Shown: piece after piece, positions 17,810 to 27,441 of the stretch
Numbering within the stretch: position 1 is the stretch's first letter
Layout of the letters: each line of letters starts with the position of its first letter
Source: Litchfieldia alkalitelluris
GTDB lineage: Bacteria; Bacillota; Bacilli; Bacillales; Salisediminibacteriaceae
Assembly (NCBI RefSeq): GCF_002153425.1
Contig: NZ_KZ119600.1
Span: 2,000,684-2,064,683, forward strand
Reading direction: 5' to 3'
DNA: 64,000 nucleotides
Translations under genes and position numbers: made by a program
Notes under the pieces: model-generated
Database searches by the model: none
Told to the model about the DNA's origin: nothing
What the model saw: only the letters and a program-made list of their open reading frames with translations

Positions 17810-19283
17810 TAATCCAGATTATAATCAACCAGTCACAAAAGACATTCGAGAAAATGAAAAAATAATGTCTGAACGTATTGGCATTGGGACTAGCTTTGAT
17901 GTAGGTATTCGAAAGCTTTACATATTGGATAAAGAAGTGCAGTTTTACTTTGTAAATGGTTTATGTGATATCCAATATATTATTGAATTGTTGAAAGAAC
18001 TAATGTCGTTAGATGCAAATGAACAGAAAAAACAAGGTCATGTTCGACAACAAATAGAAAATAGACTCACTCATGTCCAAGTAGAGCCAGTAAAAACAAT
18101 CGATGATTCGATAACGCAAATATTGTCTGGTTTAATTGCCATTTATATTGAAGGTGAATCAGAAGCTCTTATTATTGATGTCCGGAGTTATCCAGGAAGA
18201 GGACCAGAAGAACCGGATACGGAAAGAGTTGTCCGTGGAAGTCGTGATGGATATACGGAAAACATTATTGAAAATACTGCATTGACAAGAAGAAGAATTA
18301 GGGATGAAAGATTAAGAAATGAAATTATGAAAGTAGGGAAAAGGTCAAAAACAGATATATGTTTGTCCTATATCGATGGAATTGCAGATACCACTTTAAT
18401 TAATGTCATTCGGAAAGAGCTAGAAGCAATCGATATAGACGGCCTTACAATGGCAGATAAGGTAGTAGAAGAATTTGTTGTAAAACAAGGAATTAATCCA
18501 TTTCCCGTAGTAAGGTATACAGAACGACCTGATGTAGCAGCGACCCATTTACTTGAGGGTCACGTACTTGTCATTGTTGACTCGTCCCCAAGTGTCATTA
18601 TTTTCCCAACAACATTTTTCCATCACGTTCAACATGCTGAGGAATTTAGGCAGGCTCCGATGGTGGGGACATTCCTTAGATGGGTTCGTTTTTCTGGTAT
18701 GTTATTTTCCATGTTTATACTGCCACTATGGCTGTTAATGGTTGTTAATCCAGATATTTTACCAGAAGGCCTAGATTTCATAGGCCCTAATGAAACAACC
18801 AATATTCCGATTTTTGTACAGATGTTGTTTGCGGAATTAGGTATAGAACTATTAAGAATGGCCGCCATTCATACACCATCACCATTAGCAACAGCCTTAG
18901 GTTTAGTTGCAGCCCTACTGATAGGTGATATAGCAATTGAAGTGGGATTATTTGTGCCTGAAGTTATTTTGTACGTAGCAGTTGGTGCAATAGGCATGTT
19001 TGCTACACCAAGTTATGAAATGTCCTTAGCATTAAAAATGTTCCGGATCCTTTTATTATTTGTAGTGTTTTTCTTCAAGGTACCAGGCTTTGTAATTGGG
19101 ACAACTTTACTATTCCTATTCTTAGCGTTGAAAAAATCACTTGAAGTTCCATATATGTGGCCATTTGTACCATTTTATCCGATAGCGTTTATGGATATTT
19201 TAATTAGACAAGCAGTTCCAATGAAGAAGAAACGACCAAGTATTGCAAGTAAAAAGAATCAAACAAAACAAGGCTTAGCATGA
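17796..19283 (+). CDS. spoVAF: stage V sporulation protein AF, GerA-family
   Basis: Homologue of germinant receptor A subunits: a large soluble N-terminal region (about 1-290, with PGRGPEEPDTERVVRGSRDGY) and then about five membrane helices (for instance MLFSMFILPLWLLMVV). SpoVAF supports germination in Bacillus. TTG 17796 is eight bases after AAAGGAG and gives 495 aa, close to the 493 of B. subtilis. It overlaps the end of spoVAEa. Last gene of the operon. Confidence 0.9.
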   Translation: MEPANNPDYNQPVTKDIRENEKIMSERIGIGTSFDVGIRKLYILDKEVQFYFVNGLCDIQYIIELLKELMSLDANEQKKQGHVRQQIENRLTHVQVEPVKTIDDSITQILSGLIAIYIEGESEALIIDVRSYPGRGPEEPDTERVVRGSRDGYTENIIENTALTRRRIRDERLRNEIMKVGKRSKTDICLSYIDGIADTTLINVIRKELEAIDIDGLTMADKVVEEFVVKQGINPFPVVRYTERPDVAATHLLEGHVLVIVDSSPSVIIFPTTFFHHVQHAEEFRQAPMVGTFLRWVRFSGMLFSMFILPLWLLMVVNPDILPEGLDFIGPNETTNIPIFVQMLFAELGIELLRMAAIHTPSPLATALGLVAALLIGDIAIEVGLFVPEVILYVAVGAIGMFATPSYEMSLALKMFRILLLFVVFFFKVPGFVIGTTLLFLFLALKKSLEVPYMWPFVPFYPIAFMDILIRQAVPMKKKRPSIASKKNQTKQGLA

Positions 19284-19384
19284 TGTTAGGTGTTTTTATT
19301 GATAAGCTTTGAAAAGGTTGATATGGCTAGTGAAGTATGCTATTGTTGAAAACAACAGTTTTTTCACAGTAATCTTGTAAAATA

Positions 19385-19625
19385 TAATTACCTCAAGAGG
19401 TAGAGGCGCAAAGCGAATGAGTACATTGCAGGAGTAATTGGAGTACAAGGATGGCAATGGAAAGGTCAATTTGCCGAAGCTTTCGAGTTTTCCAAAACTT
19501 GTTATGCTGGGGTGTTGTTGAATAAACAGCGCACTGCCACTACATATGTAGTGGAGCACTATCCGATGGATAACGATTAATATTCGAATCGTTAAGGATA
19601 ACGGATAGATCCGTTATCCTTTTCT
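19385..19625 (+). promoter_or_regulatory. lysine riboswitch (L box) with terminator
   Basis: The aptamer signatures are in order: AGAGGTAGAGGCGC (from 19396), GGAGTA, GATGGC, TTTGCCGAAGC and the GCTGGGGTGTTGTTGAATAAACAGC-type arm, then a stem around ACTACATATGTAGT. Downstream, AAGGATAACGGA pairs with TCCGTTATCC (19594-19622) before TTTTC. This is the terminator, while the earlier GGATAACGATT can compete as anti-terminator. It lies just before lysA, so high lysine should stop transcription. Confidence 0.92.
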
Positions 19626-19661
19626 AATGTATTGCATCGGTAAGAAATGGGAGAGGATAAA

Positions 19662-21002
19662 ATGGGTTTATATGGAACGAGCCGTATTAACAACCAAGGT
19701 CATTTGGAAATTGGTGGAGTAGATACAACATCACTTGCTGAAAAATATGGTACTCCTTTATATGTATACGATGTTGAAGATATGAGTAAGAGAGCGCTAG
19801 AATTCAAAAACGCTTTTGATAAGCACGATATGAAATATCAAGTTGCCTATGCTAGTAAAGCATTTAGCTGCGTTGCAATGATTCAACTTGTCGATGAGCT
19901 TGGCTTAAGTCTAGATGTTGTCTCTGGCGGTGAACTCTATACTGCTTTAAAAGCAGGTTTCCCAGTTGAAAGAATTCATTTTCACGGAAACAATAAGTCG
20001 CCTGAGGAAATTGAGATGGCTGTGCGCGAAGGAATTGGCTGTATCGTAGTAGATAATTTCACCGAGTTATCTTGGCTTATGGCAATTACGGAATCACTAA
20101 AAAAGAACATGAATGTACTAATCCGTATCACTCCAGGGGTGGAAGCACATACGCATGAGTATATTTCCACAGGACAGGAAGACTCAAAGTTTGGATTTGA
20201 CATACAAAGTGGTCAGGCAAGTAAGGCTATTGAAATGTTACAGGCTAATGATTATTTAAATCTTGAAGGTGTTCATTCCCATATTGGATCGCAAATTTTT
20301 GAGACAAATGGATTTACTTCTGCTATTGAAGAAATATATAAGGTGCTCATTGTATGGAAAAATACGCTTGACTATGATTTAAAAGTACTAAATTTAGGTG
20401 GGGGCTTTGGGATCCGCTATACAAATGAAGATAACCCTTTACCCCTTCGTAGTTATGTTGATGCTATGGTTGAGGCTGTAAAGGAAAAAGTTCAAGAAGC
20501 TAATATGACTATGCCTGAAATATGGATTGAACCAGGGCGAGCAATTGTTGGAGAAGCAGGAACTACGATTTATACTGTGGGATCAAGGAAGGATATCCCT
20601 GGTGTAAGAAGTTATGTTTCAGTAGACGGGGGCATGACGGATAATATTCGTCCAGCATTATACCAGGCAAAATATGAAGCAGTTCTTGCTAATAAAATGA
20701 ATGAAGACACCGCTGAAAAAGTTTCAATTGCAGGTAAGTGCTGCGAGAGTGGAGATATGCTTATTTGGGACCTCGACCTTCCGCAGGTGGAAATGGGTGA
20801 TTTATTAGCTGTGTCCTCAACGGGAGCTTACGGTTATTCCATGGCAAATAATTATAACCGTATCTTAAAACCAGCTGTTGTTTTCGTAGAAGCTGGGGAG
20901 GACTACTGTGTTATTGAACGAGAAACGTATGAGGATCTTGTTCGTCACGAACTCGGTTATAAGAAAAAACAAAAGGATCAATCTTTAATTAAAAGTATTT
21001 AA
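19662..21002 (+). CDS. lysA: diaminopimelate decarboxylase
   Basis: PLP enzyme for the last step of lysine synthesis. The PLP-lysine motif VAYASKAFS is near residue 60. HFHGNNK, GVHSHIGSQI, LNLGGGFGI and EPGRAIVG follow. The substrate-binding CCESGD and ATGAYGYSMANNYN-like segment (TGAYGYSMANNYN) close the sequence. ATG 19662 follows GGGAGAGG, giving 446 aa; the ATG at 19647 falls within the leader. It is controlled by the lysine riboswitch immediately upstream. In spore formers it also sets the DAP/lysine balance. Its usual place is after spoVAF. Confidence 0.95.
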   Translation: MGLYGTSRINNQGHLEIGGVDTTSLAEKYGTPLYVYDVEDMSKRALEFKNAFDKHDMKYQVAYASKAFSCVAMIQLVDELGLSLDVVSGGELYTALKAGFPVERIHFHGNNKSPEEIEMAVREGIGCIVVDNFTELSWLMAITESLKKNMNVLIRITPGVEAHTHEYISTGQEDSKFGFDIQSGQASKAIEMLQANDYLNLEGVHSHIGSQIFETNGFTSAIEEIYKVLIVWKNTLDYDLKVLNLGGGFGIRYTNEDNPLPLRSYVDAMVEAVKEKVQEANMTMPEIWIEPGRAIVGEAGTTIYTVGSRKDIPGVRSYVSVDGGMTDNIRPALYQAKYEAVLANKMNEDTAEKVSIAGKCCESGDMLIWDLDLPQVEMGDLLAVSSTGAYGYSMANNYNRILKPAVVFVEAGEDYCVIERETYEDLVRHELGYKKKQKDQSLIKSI

Positions 21003-21017
21003 TGTTATTATTAAGTA

Positions 21018-21060
21018 AGAGACTGGGACAAAACTTAAGCATTTTTGTCCCAGTCTCTCT
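21018..21060 (+). terminator. short GAGGCTGGGACA-type hairpin after lysA
   Basis: AGAGACTGGGACA and TGTCCCAGTCTCT pair around a short loop containing AAAACTTAAGCA. It looks like the long elements at 682 and 2561 with the interior deleted. It ends lysA transcription. Confidence 0.8.
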
Positions 21061-21134
21061 GTTTTCTTTCTCCTTTCATTTAGTGTACAATAAACAAGAA
21101 GTTTTACTTATATGAACTACAGGAGGCATTTTTT

Positions 21135-21572
21135 ATGAAAAAAGGAACTATTATTATGGACAATGGAGATAAAATTCAAATTGAGTTTTTCCCAAACGAA
21201 GCCCCAGGAACTGTTGAAAACTTTGAAAAACTTGCAAACGAGGGATTTTATAATGGATTGACATTTCACCGTGTTATCCCTGGATTTGTAGCGCAAGGGG
21301 GATGCCCTCAAGGTACTGGTACTGGTGGTAGTGGAAAAACTATTAAATGTGAGACACAAGGTAATCCACACAAGCACGTGGCTGGGTCCCTATCCATGGC
21401 TCATGCTGGTAAAGATACTGGATCTTCCCAGTTTTTCATCGTTCATGAACCTCAGCCGCACTTAGATGGTGTGCATACAGTTTTTGGACAAGTTACTGAA
21501 GGTATGGAAGCTGTTCTACGCATTAATCAAGGTGATGTAATGCAAGAAGTTAAAGTTTACGACGAAGAATAA
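21135..21572 (+). CDS. ppiB: peptidyl-prolyl cis-trans isomerase B (cyclophilin)
   Basis: Cytosolic cyclophilin of 145 residues that speeds proline isomerisation in protein folding. Catalytic and binding residues are in [25 protein letters not shown] (Arg of FHRVI, Gln of FVAQGG) and [22 protein letters not shown] precedes the ATG by seven bases. Single gene between two hairpins, in the same place after lysA as in B. subtilis. Confidence 0.95.
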   Translation: MKKGTIIMDNGDKIQIEFFPNEAPGTVENFEKLANEGFYNGLTFHRVIPGFVAQGGCPQGTGTGGSGKTIKCETQGNPHKHVAGSLSMAHAGKDTGSSQFFIVHEPQPHLDGVHTVFGQVTEGMEAVLRINQGDVMQEVKVYDEE

Positions 21573-21579
21573 AAAGAGA

Positions 21580-21634
21580 GAAAAGTCGTCTTTAAGTCGG
21601 AGGGATACTCCGCTTAAGACGGCTCTTTTATTTG
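21580..21634 (+). terminator. terminator after ppiB
   Basis: AGTCGTCTTTAAGTCGGAG and ACTCCGCTTAAGACGGCT form a long stem (with G-U pairs) around GGAT, followed by CTTTTA. Confidence 0.75.
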
Positions 21635-21743
21635 GTTCTTTTAAGCTTCCTAAGAATGTAAATGTAGGAAATACAGGCTTATAACAAGTTTATTTGAATA
21701 TATATAAATTATAAGCTCGAAATACCTATAAAGGAGTGCTTGA

Positions 21744-22217
21744 ATGAATCATTTAAAAACAATCAGTATGTTTCAAATGATTATTATCATTCTACTTTTA
21801 GTATTGATGCCGTTCATACTAGCAGAAGCAAACATAAACCGATCATCTTTCTCCATATCATACGGATATGAAATATTACCTCAACTCATGGCCTTTGTTA
21901 TTGGCTTCCTTCTCCTTCCACATAAGACAGAACAATTGCTATTAAAAAACATTAATTATCACTGGTCTGCTTTAACTGTAGGGGGAATCATTTTTTGCTT
22001 GTCTTGGGTTCCTTTCATACTTCTTCTAGATAGTTTAGCTATAATATTCCCGGCTGCATTTATTGAATTTCAAGAAGTAAGATTTATCATTTTTGTAATC
22101 GGTGGGTTGCTAGCAATTATAGGACTTGTAGGTAATAAAGAAAAAATGGCTTCGGAAGAACAATTTAACACAGAACTAAATGATGAAGAAAAGGAACAAG
22201 AAGAAACGGAAGATTAA
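21744..22217 (+). CDS. hypothetical membrane protein, 157 aa
   Basis: I do not recognise the family. Four hydrophobic segments can be seen: IIIILLLVLMPFILA (12-27), LPQLMAFVIGFLLLP, LTVGGIIFCLSWVPFILLLD and FIIFVIGGLLAIIGLVG. An acidic tail (EEQFNTELNDEEKEQEETED) follows, so the C-terminus is probably soluble and strongly negative. AAAGGAG precedes the ATG. It stands alone between ppiB and a repeat element. Confidence 0.65.
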   Translation: MNHLKTISMFQMIIIILLLVLMPFILAEANINRSSFSISYGYEILPQLMAFVIGFLLLPHKTEQLLLKNINYHWSALTVGGIIFCLSWVPFILLLDSLAIIFPAAFIEFQEVRFIIFVIGGLLAIIGLVGNKEKMASEEQFNTELNDEEKEQEETED

Positions 22218-22229
22218 AACACTCCCTAA

Positions 22230-22404
22230 CTAGAGGCAGTTTTTGTGGCCGATGAACAAGGCACTGTCGCTTTTCTTTGTCTAGCTCCAGTGCCTACTCG
22301 CTGCGGGGCACTTCGAAATGACAATAGAAGTCTAAAAAGCGCGACTTCTAGTTGTCATTCCTCCACTGCCCTACGCTCGTGACCAAAGGCACTGTCGCCT
22401 TTCT
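22230..22404. repeat. dispersed Bacillaceae-type repeat with internal 18-bp hairpin and flanking direct repeats
   Basis: Begins with TAGAGGCAGTTTTTGTGGCC, almost identical to the end of the 366-bp tandem unit near 42150-42175. GAAATGACAATAGAAGTC (22315-22332) and GACTTCTAGTTGTCATTC (22343-22360) form an inverted repeat. Outside it, AAGGCACTGTCGCTTTTCT (from 22260) and AAGGCACTGTCGCCTTTCT (from 22386) form a near-perfect direct repeat. The element sits in the 630-base gap before ribD, upstream of the riboswitch. Confidence 0.6.
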
Positions 22405-22517
22405 GACATCATTGTCATTTTTTCGTCACACCATATATCTTGCTTAAGTATAATCTTAGTGATACTATCAAAACATCGAGAAAATTAACAAAGATAAAAT
22501 TTAATAAATTACCGAAG

Positions 22518-22664
22518 TCCTTCGGGGTAGGGTGAAATTCCCAACCGGCGGTGATGAAGTACCTTAGTGGTATTTCTAAGCCCGTGACCCGGCACATTTT
22601 TATGTGACGGTGGATCTGGTGTGAAACCAGGGCCGACAGTATAGTCTGGATGGGAGAAGGTTAC
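22518..22664 (+). promoter_or_regulatory. FMN riboswitch (RFN element)
   Basis: All conserved blocks are present in order: TTCGGGGTAGGGTGAAATTC, CCAACCGGCGGTGATG, TAAGCCCGTGACCCG, GACGGTGGATCTGGTG, AAACCAGGGCCGACAGT and TAGTCTGGATGGGAGAAGG. It precedes the rib operon and the terminator at 22793-22827, so FMN binding should stop transcription before ribD. Confidence 0.96.
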
Positions 22665-22792
22665 GACGGTGGAAATGGTTAAAGGGATTAGTATGTATTT
22701 TAAAGTCCTTTTGCAGCCAGAATTTTTGTTTTAAAAAACAGTAAATTCCGGCTTATTTAGATATGCCATTTTCACGAAGTTGCGTTTCCATT

Positions 22793-22827
22793 ACAAGCCT
22801 GAGGGATACTATCCTCAGGCTTTTTTT
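22793..22827 (+). terminator. riboswitch-controlled terminator before ribD
   Basis: AAGCCTGAGGATA-type hairpin: AAGCCTGAGG(GATACTAT)CCTCAGGCTTTTTTT. It is the expression platform of the FMN riboswitch. Confidence 0.88.
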
Positions 22828-22849
22828 ACTTGAGAATGGAGAGATTTTA

Positions 22850-23938
22850 ATGATGGATCATCATTATATGAAAATGGCAATAGAATTAGCTCAGTCAACA
22901 CTTGGACAAACCACACCAAATCCAGCAGTTGGTTCTGTAATTGTTAAAAATAATCAAATAGTAGGAATGGGTGCCCATCTACGTGCAGGGGATCCTCACG
23001 CAGAAAGGCATGCTCTTCACATGGCAGGAAAAAAAGCAGAGGGAGCAACTATCTATGTCACTCTTGAACCTTGTTCTCATCATGGAAGAACCCCTCCCTG
23101 TGCTGATGGTCTTATCGAAGCTGGTATAAAAAGAGTTGTGATTGCTTCTGTTGATCCGAATCCAAAGGTAGCTGGAAAGGGTATTAACAAACTAAGAGCA
23201 GCTGGTATAACTGTTGAAACAGGGGTATTGGAGCAGGAAGCCTTACAATTAAATCAAGTATTCTTTCATTATATTCAACATAAAACACCATTTGTAACGT
23301 TAAAATCTGCTACTAGCCTAGATGGGAAAATTGCTACAAGTTCGGGAGAAAGCAAATGGATTACTGGTGAGGAAGCAAGGGAAGATGTACATTACCTTAG
23401 ACATACTCATGACGCTATATTAGTTGGGGTAAATACTGTACTTGAAGACGATCCCTCCCTCACTACACGTTTAAAATATGGTGGGAAAAATCCTGTTAGA
23501 GTAATATTAGATTCCAAACTTCGAACCCCAGTTCATGCGAAGCTAATCTCTGATAAAGAAGCTGAAACATGGATCATAACTAGCTCACTTAGGGATCCTA
23601 TCAAAAAAGAGAGATTGGAAAATGAAGGTGTAAAAATAATTGAAGCTTCAGGAGAAACAATAGAGATTCCAGATATACTTGCCCTATTGGGAAAAAATGA
23701 AATTACTTCTGTTCTTGTAGAAGGTGGTGGAACTGTAAATGATGCCTTTTTAAGATCGGGACAGTTTCACCAAGTGATAACATATATGGCACCGTTAATT
23801 ATAGGTGGGCAAGCATCACTATCTTCATTTGCAGGTTTAGGAATAGAAAAGCTAGAAGAGGCTCCTAAGTTGCAGGTGAAATCTATCGATCAATTAGGTA
23901 AAGACATAAAGATTGTCCTCTCGAAAGGAGATGTTTAA
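22850..23938 (+). CDS. ribD: riboflavin biosynthesis deaminase/reductase RibD
   Basis: Bifunctional enzyme for the second and third steps of riboflavin synthesis. The N-terminal deaminase domain has the zinc site HAERHA, then PCSHHGRTPPC. The C-terminal reductase domain (from about residue 150) starts FVTLKSATSLDGKIA and contains the NADPH-binding GESKWITG and LVEGGGTVNDAFL. ATG 22850 follows GGAGAG, giving 362 aa against 361 in B. subtilis. The long frame from 22763 runs through the terminator and is not real. First gene of ribD-E-BA-H-T. Confidence 0.95.
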   Translation: MMDHHYMKMAIELAQSTLGQTTPNPAVGSVIVKNNQIVGMGAHLRAGDPHAERHALHMAGKKAEGATIYVTLEPCSHHGRTPPCADGLIEAGIKRVVIASVDPNPKVAGKGINKLRAAGITVETGVLEQEALQLNQVFFHYIQHKTPFVTLKSATSLDGKIATSSGESKWITGEEAREDVHYLRHTHDAILVGVNTVLEDDPSLTTRLKYGGKNPVRVILDSKLRTPVHAKLISDKEAETWIITSSLRDPIKKERLENEGVKIIEASGETIEIPDILALLGKNEITSVLVEGGGTVNDAFLRSGQFHQVITYMAPLIIGGQASLSSFAGLGIEKLEEAPKLQVKSIDQLGKDIKIVLSKGDV

Positions 23939-23939
23939 G

Positions 23940-24587
23940 TTGTTTACAGGAATTATAGAAGAAAAGGGTGTCATAAAAGAAATGAAAGAAACTGGTGACG
24001 CCATTGTGATGAAATTAGCGGCTGATAAAATCTTATCTGATGTAAACCTTGGTGATAGTATTGCCGTCAACGGGGTTTGCCTAACAGTAACAGCATTTGA
24101 TACAAAGACATTTACTGTAGATGTTATGCCAGAAACGGTTAAAGGGACTAGCCTACGGGAACTGACAAGAGGTTCTGAAGTGAATCTTGAGCGAGCTATG
24201 TCTGCTAACGGTCGATTTGGTGGGCACTTTGTTACTGGACATGTAGATGGTGTAGGGAAAATCAGAGGTAAACGCCAGGAATACAATGCTGTCTATTATG
24301 AGATTGAAGTGGCTCCGAATCTTAGGAAATATATGACGATGAAAGGTAGCGTTGCTGTAGATGGCACAAGCTTGACTTTATTTGGATTAACACATGATAG
24401 CTTTACCATTTCCATTATTCCACACACTATACAGGAAACAATAATAGGGAATAAAGGTGTTGGAGATATTGTGAATGTGGAATGTGATATGCTAGCAAAA
24501 TATATAGAGGAACTACTAAATAATAAAGTTGGTAATGATTCGTCTGGAAACATTACAGAAGGATTTTTAAAAGAACATGGCTTCTAA
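23940..24587 (+). CDS. ribE: riboflavin synthase alpha chain
   Basis: Dismutates 6,7-dimethyl-8-ribityllumazine to riboflavin. Two homologous lumazine-binding barrels are visible: MFTGIIEEKG...AVNGVCLTVT...VNLERAM, then RFGGHFVTGHVDGVG...VAVDGTSLTL...NVECDMLAKY. TTG 23940 follows AAAGGAGA by eight bases and gives 215 aa, exactly as in B. subtilis RibE. The ATGs at 23913 and 23931 overlap ribD. It starts one base after the ribD stop. Confidence 0.94.
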   Translation: MFTGIIEEKGVIKEMKETGDAIVMKLAADKILSDVNLGDSIAVNGVCLTVTAFDTKTFTVDVMPETVKGTSLRELTRGSEVNLERAMSANGRFGGHFVTGHVDGVGKIRGKRQEYNAVYYEIEVAPNLRKYMTMKGSVAVDGTSLTLFGLTHDSFTISIIPHTIQETIIGNKGVGDIVNVECDMLAKYIEELLNNKVGNDSSGNITEGFLKEHGF

Positions 24588-24607
24588 GGTCATGAGGGGG
24601 GATTTAG

Positions 24608-25801
24608 ATGTTTGATCCAGTTGAAGAAGCGATATATGAATTAATGCAAGGGAAGGTTATTATTGTTTGTGATGATGAAGACCGAGAAAATGAAGGTGAC
24701 TTCATAGCGTTAGCTGAAAAGGCTACACCAGAAGTAATCAATTTTATGATTACACACGGAAGAGGACTCGTTTGTGCGCCAATTACAACGGATCTGGCTA
24801 AAAAGTTAGATCTTATCCCAATGGTGGATGTCAATACTGATCCACATGGTACTGCCTTTACAGTGAGCATTGATCATAAAGATACAACAACCGGTATTTC
24901 AGCACATGAGCGCTCCTTAACGATAAAAGCGCTCATTGACGATATGACGAAGCCTATAGACTTTAAAAAGCCAGGCCATATTTTTCCATTAATCGCCAAA
25001 GATGGTGGAGTACTTCGACGAGCAGGTCATACGGAAGCTGCAGTTGATTTAGCTCGTATGTGTGGTGCAAAACCAGCAGGGGTTATTTGTGAAATCATTA
25101 ATGAAGACGGATCAATGGCGAGAGTACCTGACTTAAGAAAAATCGCTGATGAGCATGAGCTTAAAATGATTACAATCAAGGACATGATTAAATACAGAAA
25201 TCGGAAGGATAAATTGGTACAAAGGGAAGTGGAAATTGAATTACCTACTGACTTTGGTAACTTCCGCGCTGTAGGATACAGTAACGTTGTAGATGGTAAA
25301 GAGCATGTTGCTATTGTGAAGGGAGAAATTAATGGAGCAAACCCAACATTAGTGCGTGTGCATTCAGAATGTCTAACAGGAGATGTTCTAGGGTCCCATC
25401 GATGTGATTGTGGTCCACAACTTCATGCTGCATTAAGCCAAATTGAAGAGGCTGGCTCAGGTGTACTTTTATATATGCGTCAGGAAGGCCGTGGAATTGG
25501 TCTTTTGAATAAGATGAAAGCATATAAACTGCAAGAAGAGGGCTATGACACAGTGGAAGCAAATGAGAAGCTTGGATTTGCTCCTGATCTTCGTGACTAT
25601 GGGATAGGCGCTCAAATCTTAAAAGATTTAGGTGTTCGCAAAATGAAGCTCTTAACAAACAACCCAAGGAAAATTACTGGTTTAAAGGGTTACGAACTAG
25701 AGGTAGTTGAAAGGGTACAATTACAATTGCCATCAAAAAAAGATAATGAGCAATACTTAAAAACAAAAAAAGATAAGCTAGGACATTTATTACATTTTTA
25801 A
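24608..25801 (+). CDS. ribBA: bifunctional DHBP synthase / GTP cyclohydrolase II
   Basis: The N-terminal half makes 3,4-dihydroxy-2-butanone 4-phosphate ([11 protein letters not shown] acidic metal site; [12 protein letters not shown]). The C-terminal half is GTP cyclohydrolase II (zinc site [24 protein letters not shown]). Together they supply both precursors of lumazine. 397 aa, as in B. subtilis RibA (398). It follows ribE after 20 bases. Confidence 0.95.
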   Translation: MFDPVEEAIYELMQGKVIIVCDDEDRENEGDFIALAEKATPEVINFMITHGRGLVCAPITTDLAKKLDLIPMVDVNTDPHGTAFTVSIDHKDTTTGISAHERSLTIKALIDDMTKPIDFKKPGHIFPLIAKDGGVLRRAGHTEAAVDLARMCGAKPAGVICEIINEDGSMARVPDLRKIADEHELKMITIKDMIKYRNRKDKLVQREVEIELPTDFGNFRAVGYSNVVDGKEHVAIVKGEINGANPTLVRVHSECLTGDVLGSHRCDCGPQLHAALSQIEEAGSGVLLYMRQEGRGIGLLNKMKAYKLQEEGYDTVEANEKLGFAPDLRDYGIGAQILKDLGVRKMKLLTNNPRKITGLKGYELEVVERVQLQLPSKKDNEQYLKTKKDKLGHLLHF

Positions 25802-25944
25802 GAAAAATTATTCTTTATATAAGCACCGAGAAAACTGACGTATTGAATTTAAATGCTTTAATATTCAGAGTCCTTATTTAAGGTAGTCTTATGAACCATA
25901 TAGAAAAAATAAAATTGAAATCACTATAGGAGGCAGAACATATT

Positions 25945-26412
25945 ATGGGTAGAACTTTTGAAGGGAATTTAGTAGGTACAGGATTAAAGGTAGGTATTGT
26001 TGTAGGGAGATTTAATGATTTCATTACGAGTAAATTACTTAGTGGTGCAGAAGATGCATTGAGACGCCATGGTGTAGAAGAGGATAACGTAGACATTGCA
26101 TGGGTTCCAGGTGCATATGAAATCCCTGTAATAGCAAAAAAAATGGTTGATTCTGGCAAATATGATGCTATTATTACACTAGGTACTGTTATTAGAGGAT
26201 CGACACCTCATTTCGACTTCGTCTGTAGTGAAGTGTCTAAAGGTGTTGCCTCATTAAGTCTTTCAAGTGGATTACCGGTTATTTTTGGAGTAATTACGAC
26301 TGATACGATTGAACAGGCAATTGAGAGAGCAGGAACAAAAGCTGGTAACAAAGGCTGGGACGCTGCAACAGCTGCGATTGAAATGGCCAATCTTACAAAA
26401 AGCTTATCTTAG
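25945..26412 (+). CDS. ribH: 6,7-dimethyl-8-ribityllumazine synthase
   Basis: Condenses the RibA products to lumazine; usually forms a 60-subunit capsid around riboflavin synthase. Typical segments: [39 protein letters not shown] and [23 protein letters not shown]. 155 aa. AGGAGG precedes the ATG. A 143-base gap separates it from ribBA and shows no clear terminator. Confidence 0.95.
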   Translation: MGRTFEGNLVGTGLKVGIVVGRFNDFITSKLLSGAEDALRRHGVEEDNVDIAWVPGAYEIPVIAKKMVDSGKYDAIITLGTVIRGSTPHFDFVCSEVSKGVASLSLSSGLPVIFGVITTDTIEQAIERAGTKAGNKGWDAATAAIEMANLTKSLS

Positions 26413-26424
26413 TGAGGGATGTTT

Positions 26425-26775
26425 ATGCTTGTTCCATATAAGCAGGAATACGAGAAAATAGCAATGGGCTTACTATCGTTTATGCCAACGGAGAAGAATA
26501 TTAAGAAACTGCAAGAAACAGTGGATCATTACTTAGATAACCCTAATTTTCATCTTTATTTATGGAAGGGTAAGGCATTCATTGGTGTGATTGGAGTGGA
26601 AGAATCAGAAGAAGGTGTACTGCTTCGGAATTTGTGCGTTGATCCATCGCACCGTAATGAAGGAGTGGCAACAACCATGATTCAAGCAGTTGAAAAACAG
26701 TTAGGTGTGAGCCTACATGGAACAAAGCATACGAACGAATTTTTAATACATTGTAGGGAGGAAGGGGAAGTTTAA
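26425..26775 (+). CDS. ribT: RibT, GNAT-family acetyltransferase of the rib operon
   Basis: GNAT protein at the end of the riboflavin operon. The N-terminal YEKIAMGLLSFMP and the acetyl-CoA-binding stretch LCVDPSHRNEGVATTMIQAVE match B. subtilis RibT. The substrate is still unclear. ATG 26425 lies six bases after GTGAGGG, giving 116 aa; ATG 26419 abuts the ribosome binding site. It ends convergently with the DUF309 gene, overlapping by four bases. Confidence 0.88.
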   Translation: MLVPYKQEYEKIAMGLLSFMPTEKNIKKLQETVDHYLDNPNFHLYLWKGKAFIGVIGVEESEEGVLLRNLCVDPSHRNEGVATTMIQAVEKQLGVSLHGTKHTNEFLIHCREEGEV

Positions 26776-27293
26776 TTTCCCTTCCTTTCTCTACGTTTTT
26801 CTTTAAGAGATCGGAGGCGTTCTTCAATAACTTCACTTCGATCCCTCCGTTTATGTCTGTGAATAAGATCAAAGTCATGAAAATCTTCTTCAGAACACCA
26901 TGATACATTCTCTTGATTACACCGCTCTTTACATAGGTCAACGAGAGATTCATCAGTTAGTGGAAGGTTCATTGTAGTGTATGGGCCATCTTCCAATATG
27001 TTTTTTATACGTGCTTTTACTGTAGTCTCTAGTACCTCAACATCGATAGCTATATTTTCTAATGGAGTAGGGTTATTGCGTAATGCAGCTAGTACTTTTC
27101 GGTATAATCGAAGACTTCCAGTATGATTAAGTTGTCTTTCGTGGTAAATAGCGACGGCCAATTGAATTAATGTGTGCCAATGCTTTTCTTTGTTCTTTTT
27201 CCAATACTCTTCCATTATTTCATGGCATTCAAAGTAATCACGAGTTCCGTGAAATTCCAATAAATAATCAATATAAGCTTTAGGATAATTCAT
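26772..27293 (-). CDS. ypuF: DUF309 family protein (YpuF-like)
   Basis: A 173-residue protein with the DUF309 core FHGTRDYFECHEIMEEYWK and LIQLAVAIYHERQLNHTGSLRLYRKVL, an all-helical fold of unknown function. The C-terminus is strongly basic (RSLKEKRRERKG), and the middle has several Cys and His residues (DLCKERCNQ). B. subtilis ypuF lies at the same place between ribT and scpA. It is convergent with ribT and divergent from scpA. Confidence 0.8.
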   Translation of the reverse strand: MNYPKAYIDYLLEFHGTRDYFECHEIMEEYWKKNKEKHWHTLIQLAVAIYHERQLNHTGSLRLYRKVLAALRNNPTPLENIAIDVEVLETTVKARIKNILEDGPYTTMNLPLTDESLVDLCKERCNQENVSWCSEEDFHDFDLIHRHKRRDRSEVIEERLRSLKEKRRERKGN

Positions 27294-27441
27294 TTTCGTC
27301 CTCCAACATGAATGAAGTTTACATTAATCATAGCGTACCATAATCTTTTTAAAAGTGCTTGCAATTAATCTTTAGATTATACGAACAAGAATGCTTGTTT
27401 ATGATATAATGCTTGAAAGAACATAGGGAAATGGTGAGACC

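Noticed and set aside
22763-22849. Longer RibD start
   Set aside because: It would translate through the riboswitch-controlled terminator; ATG 22850 has a good site and the expected length.
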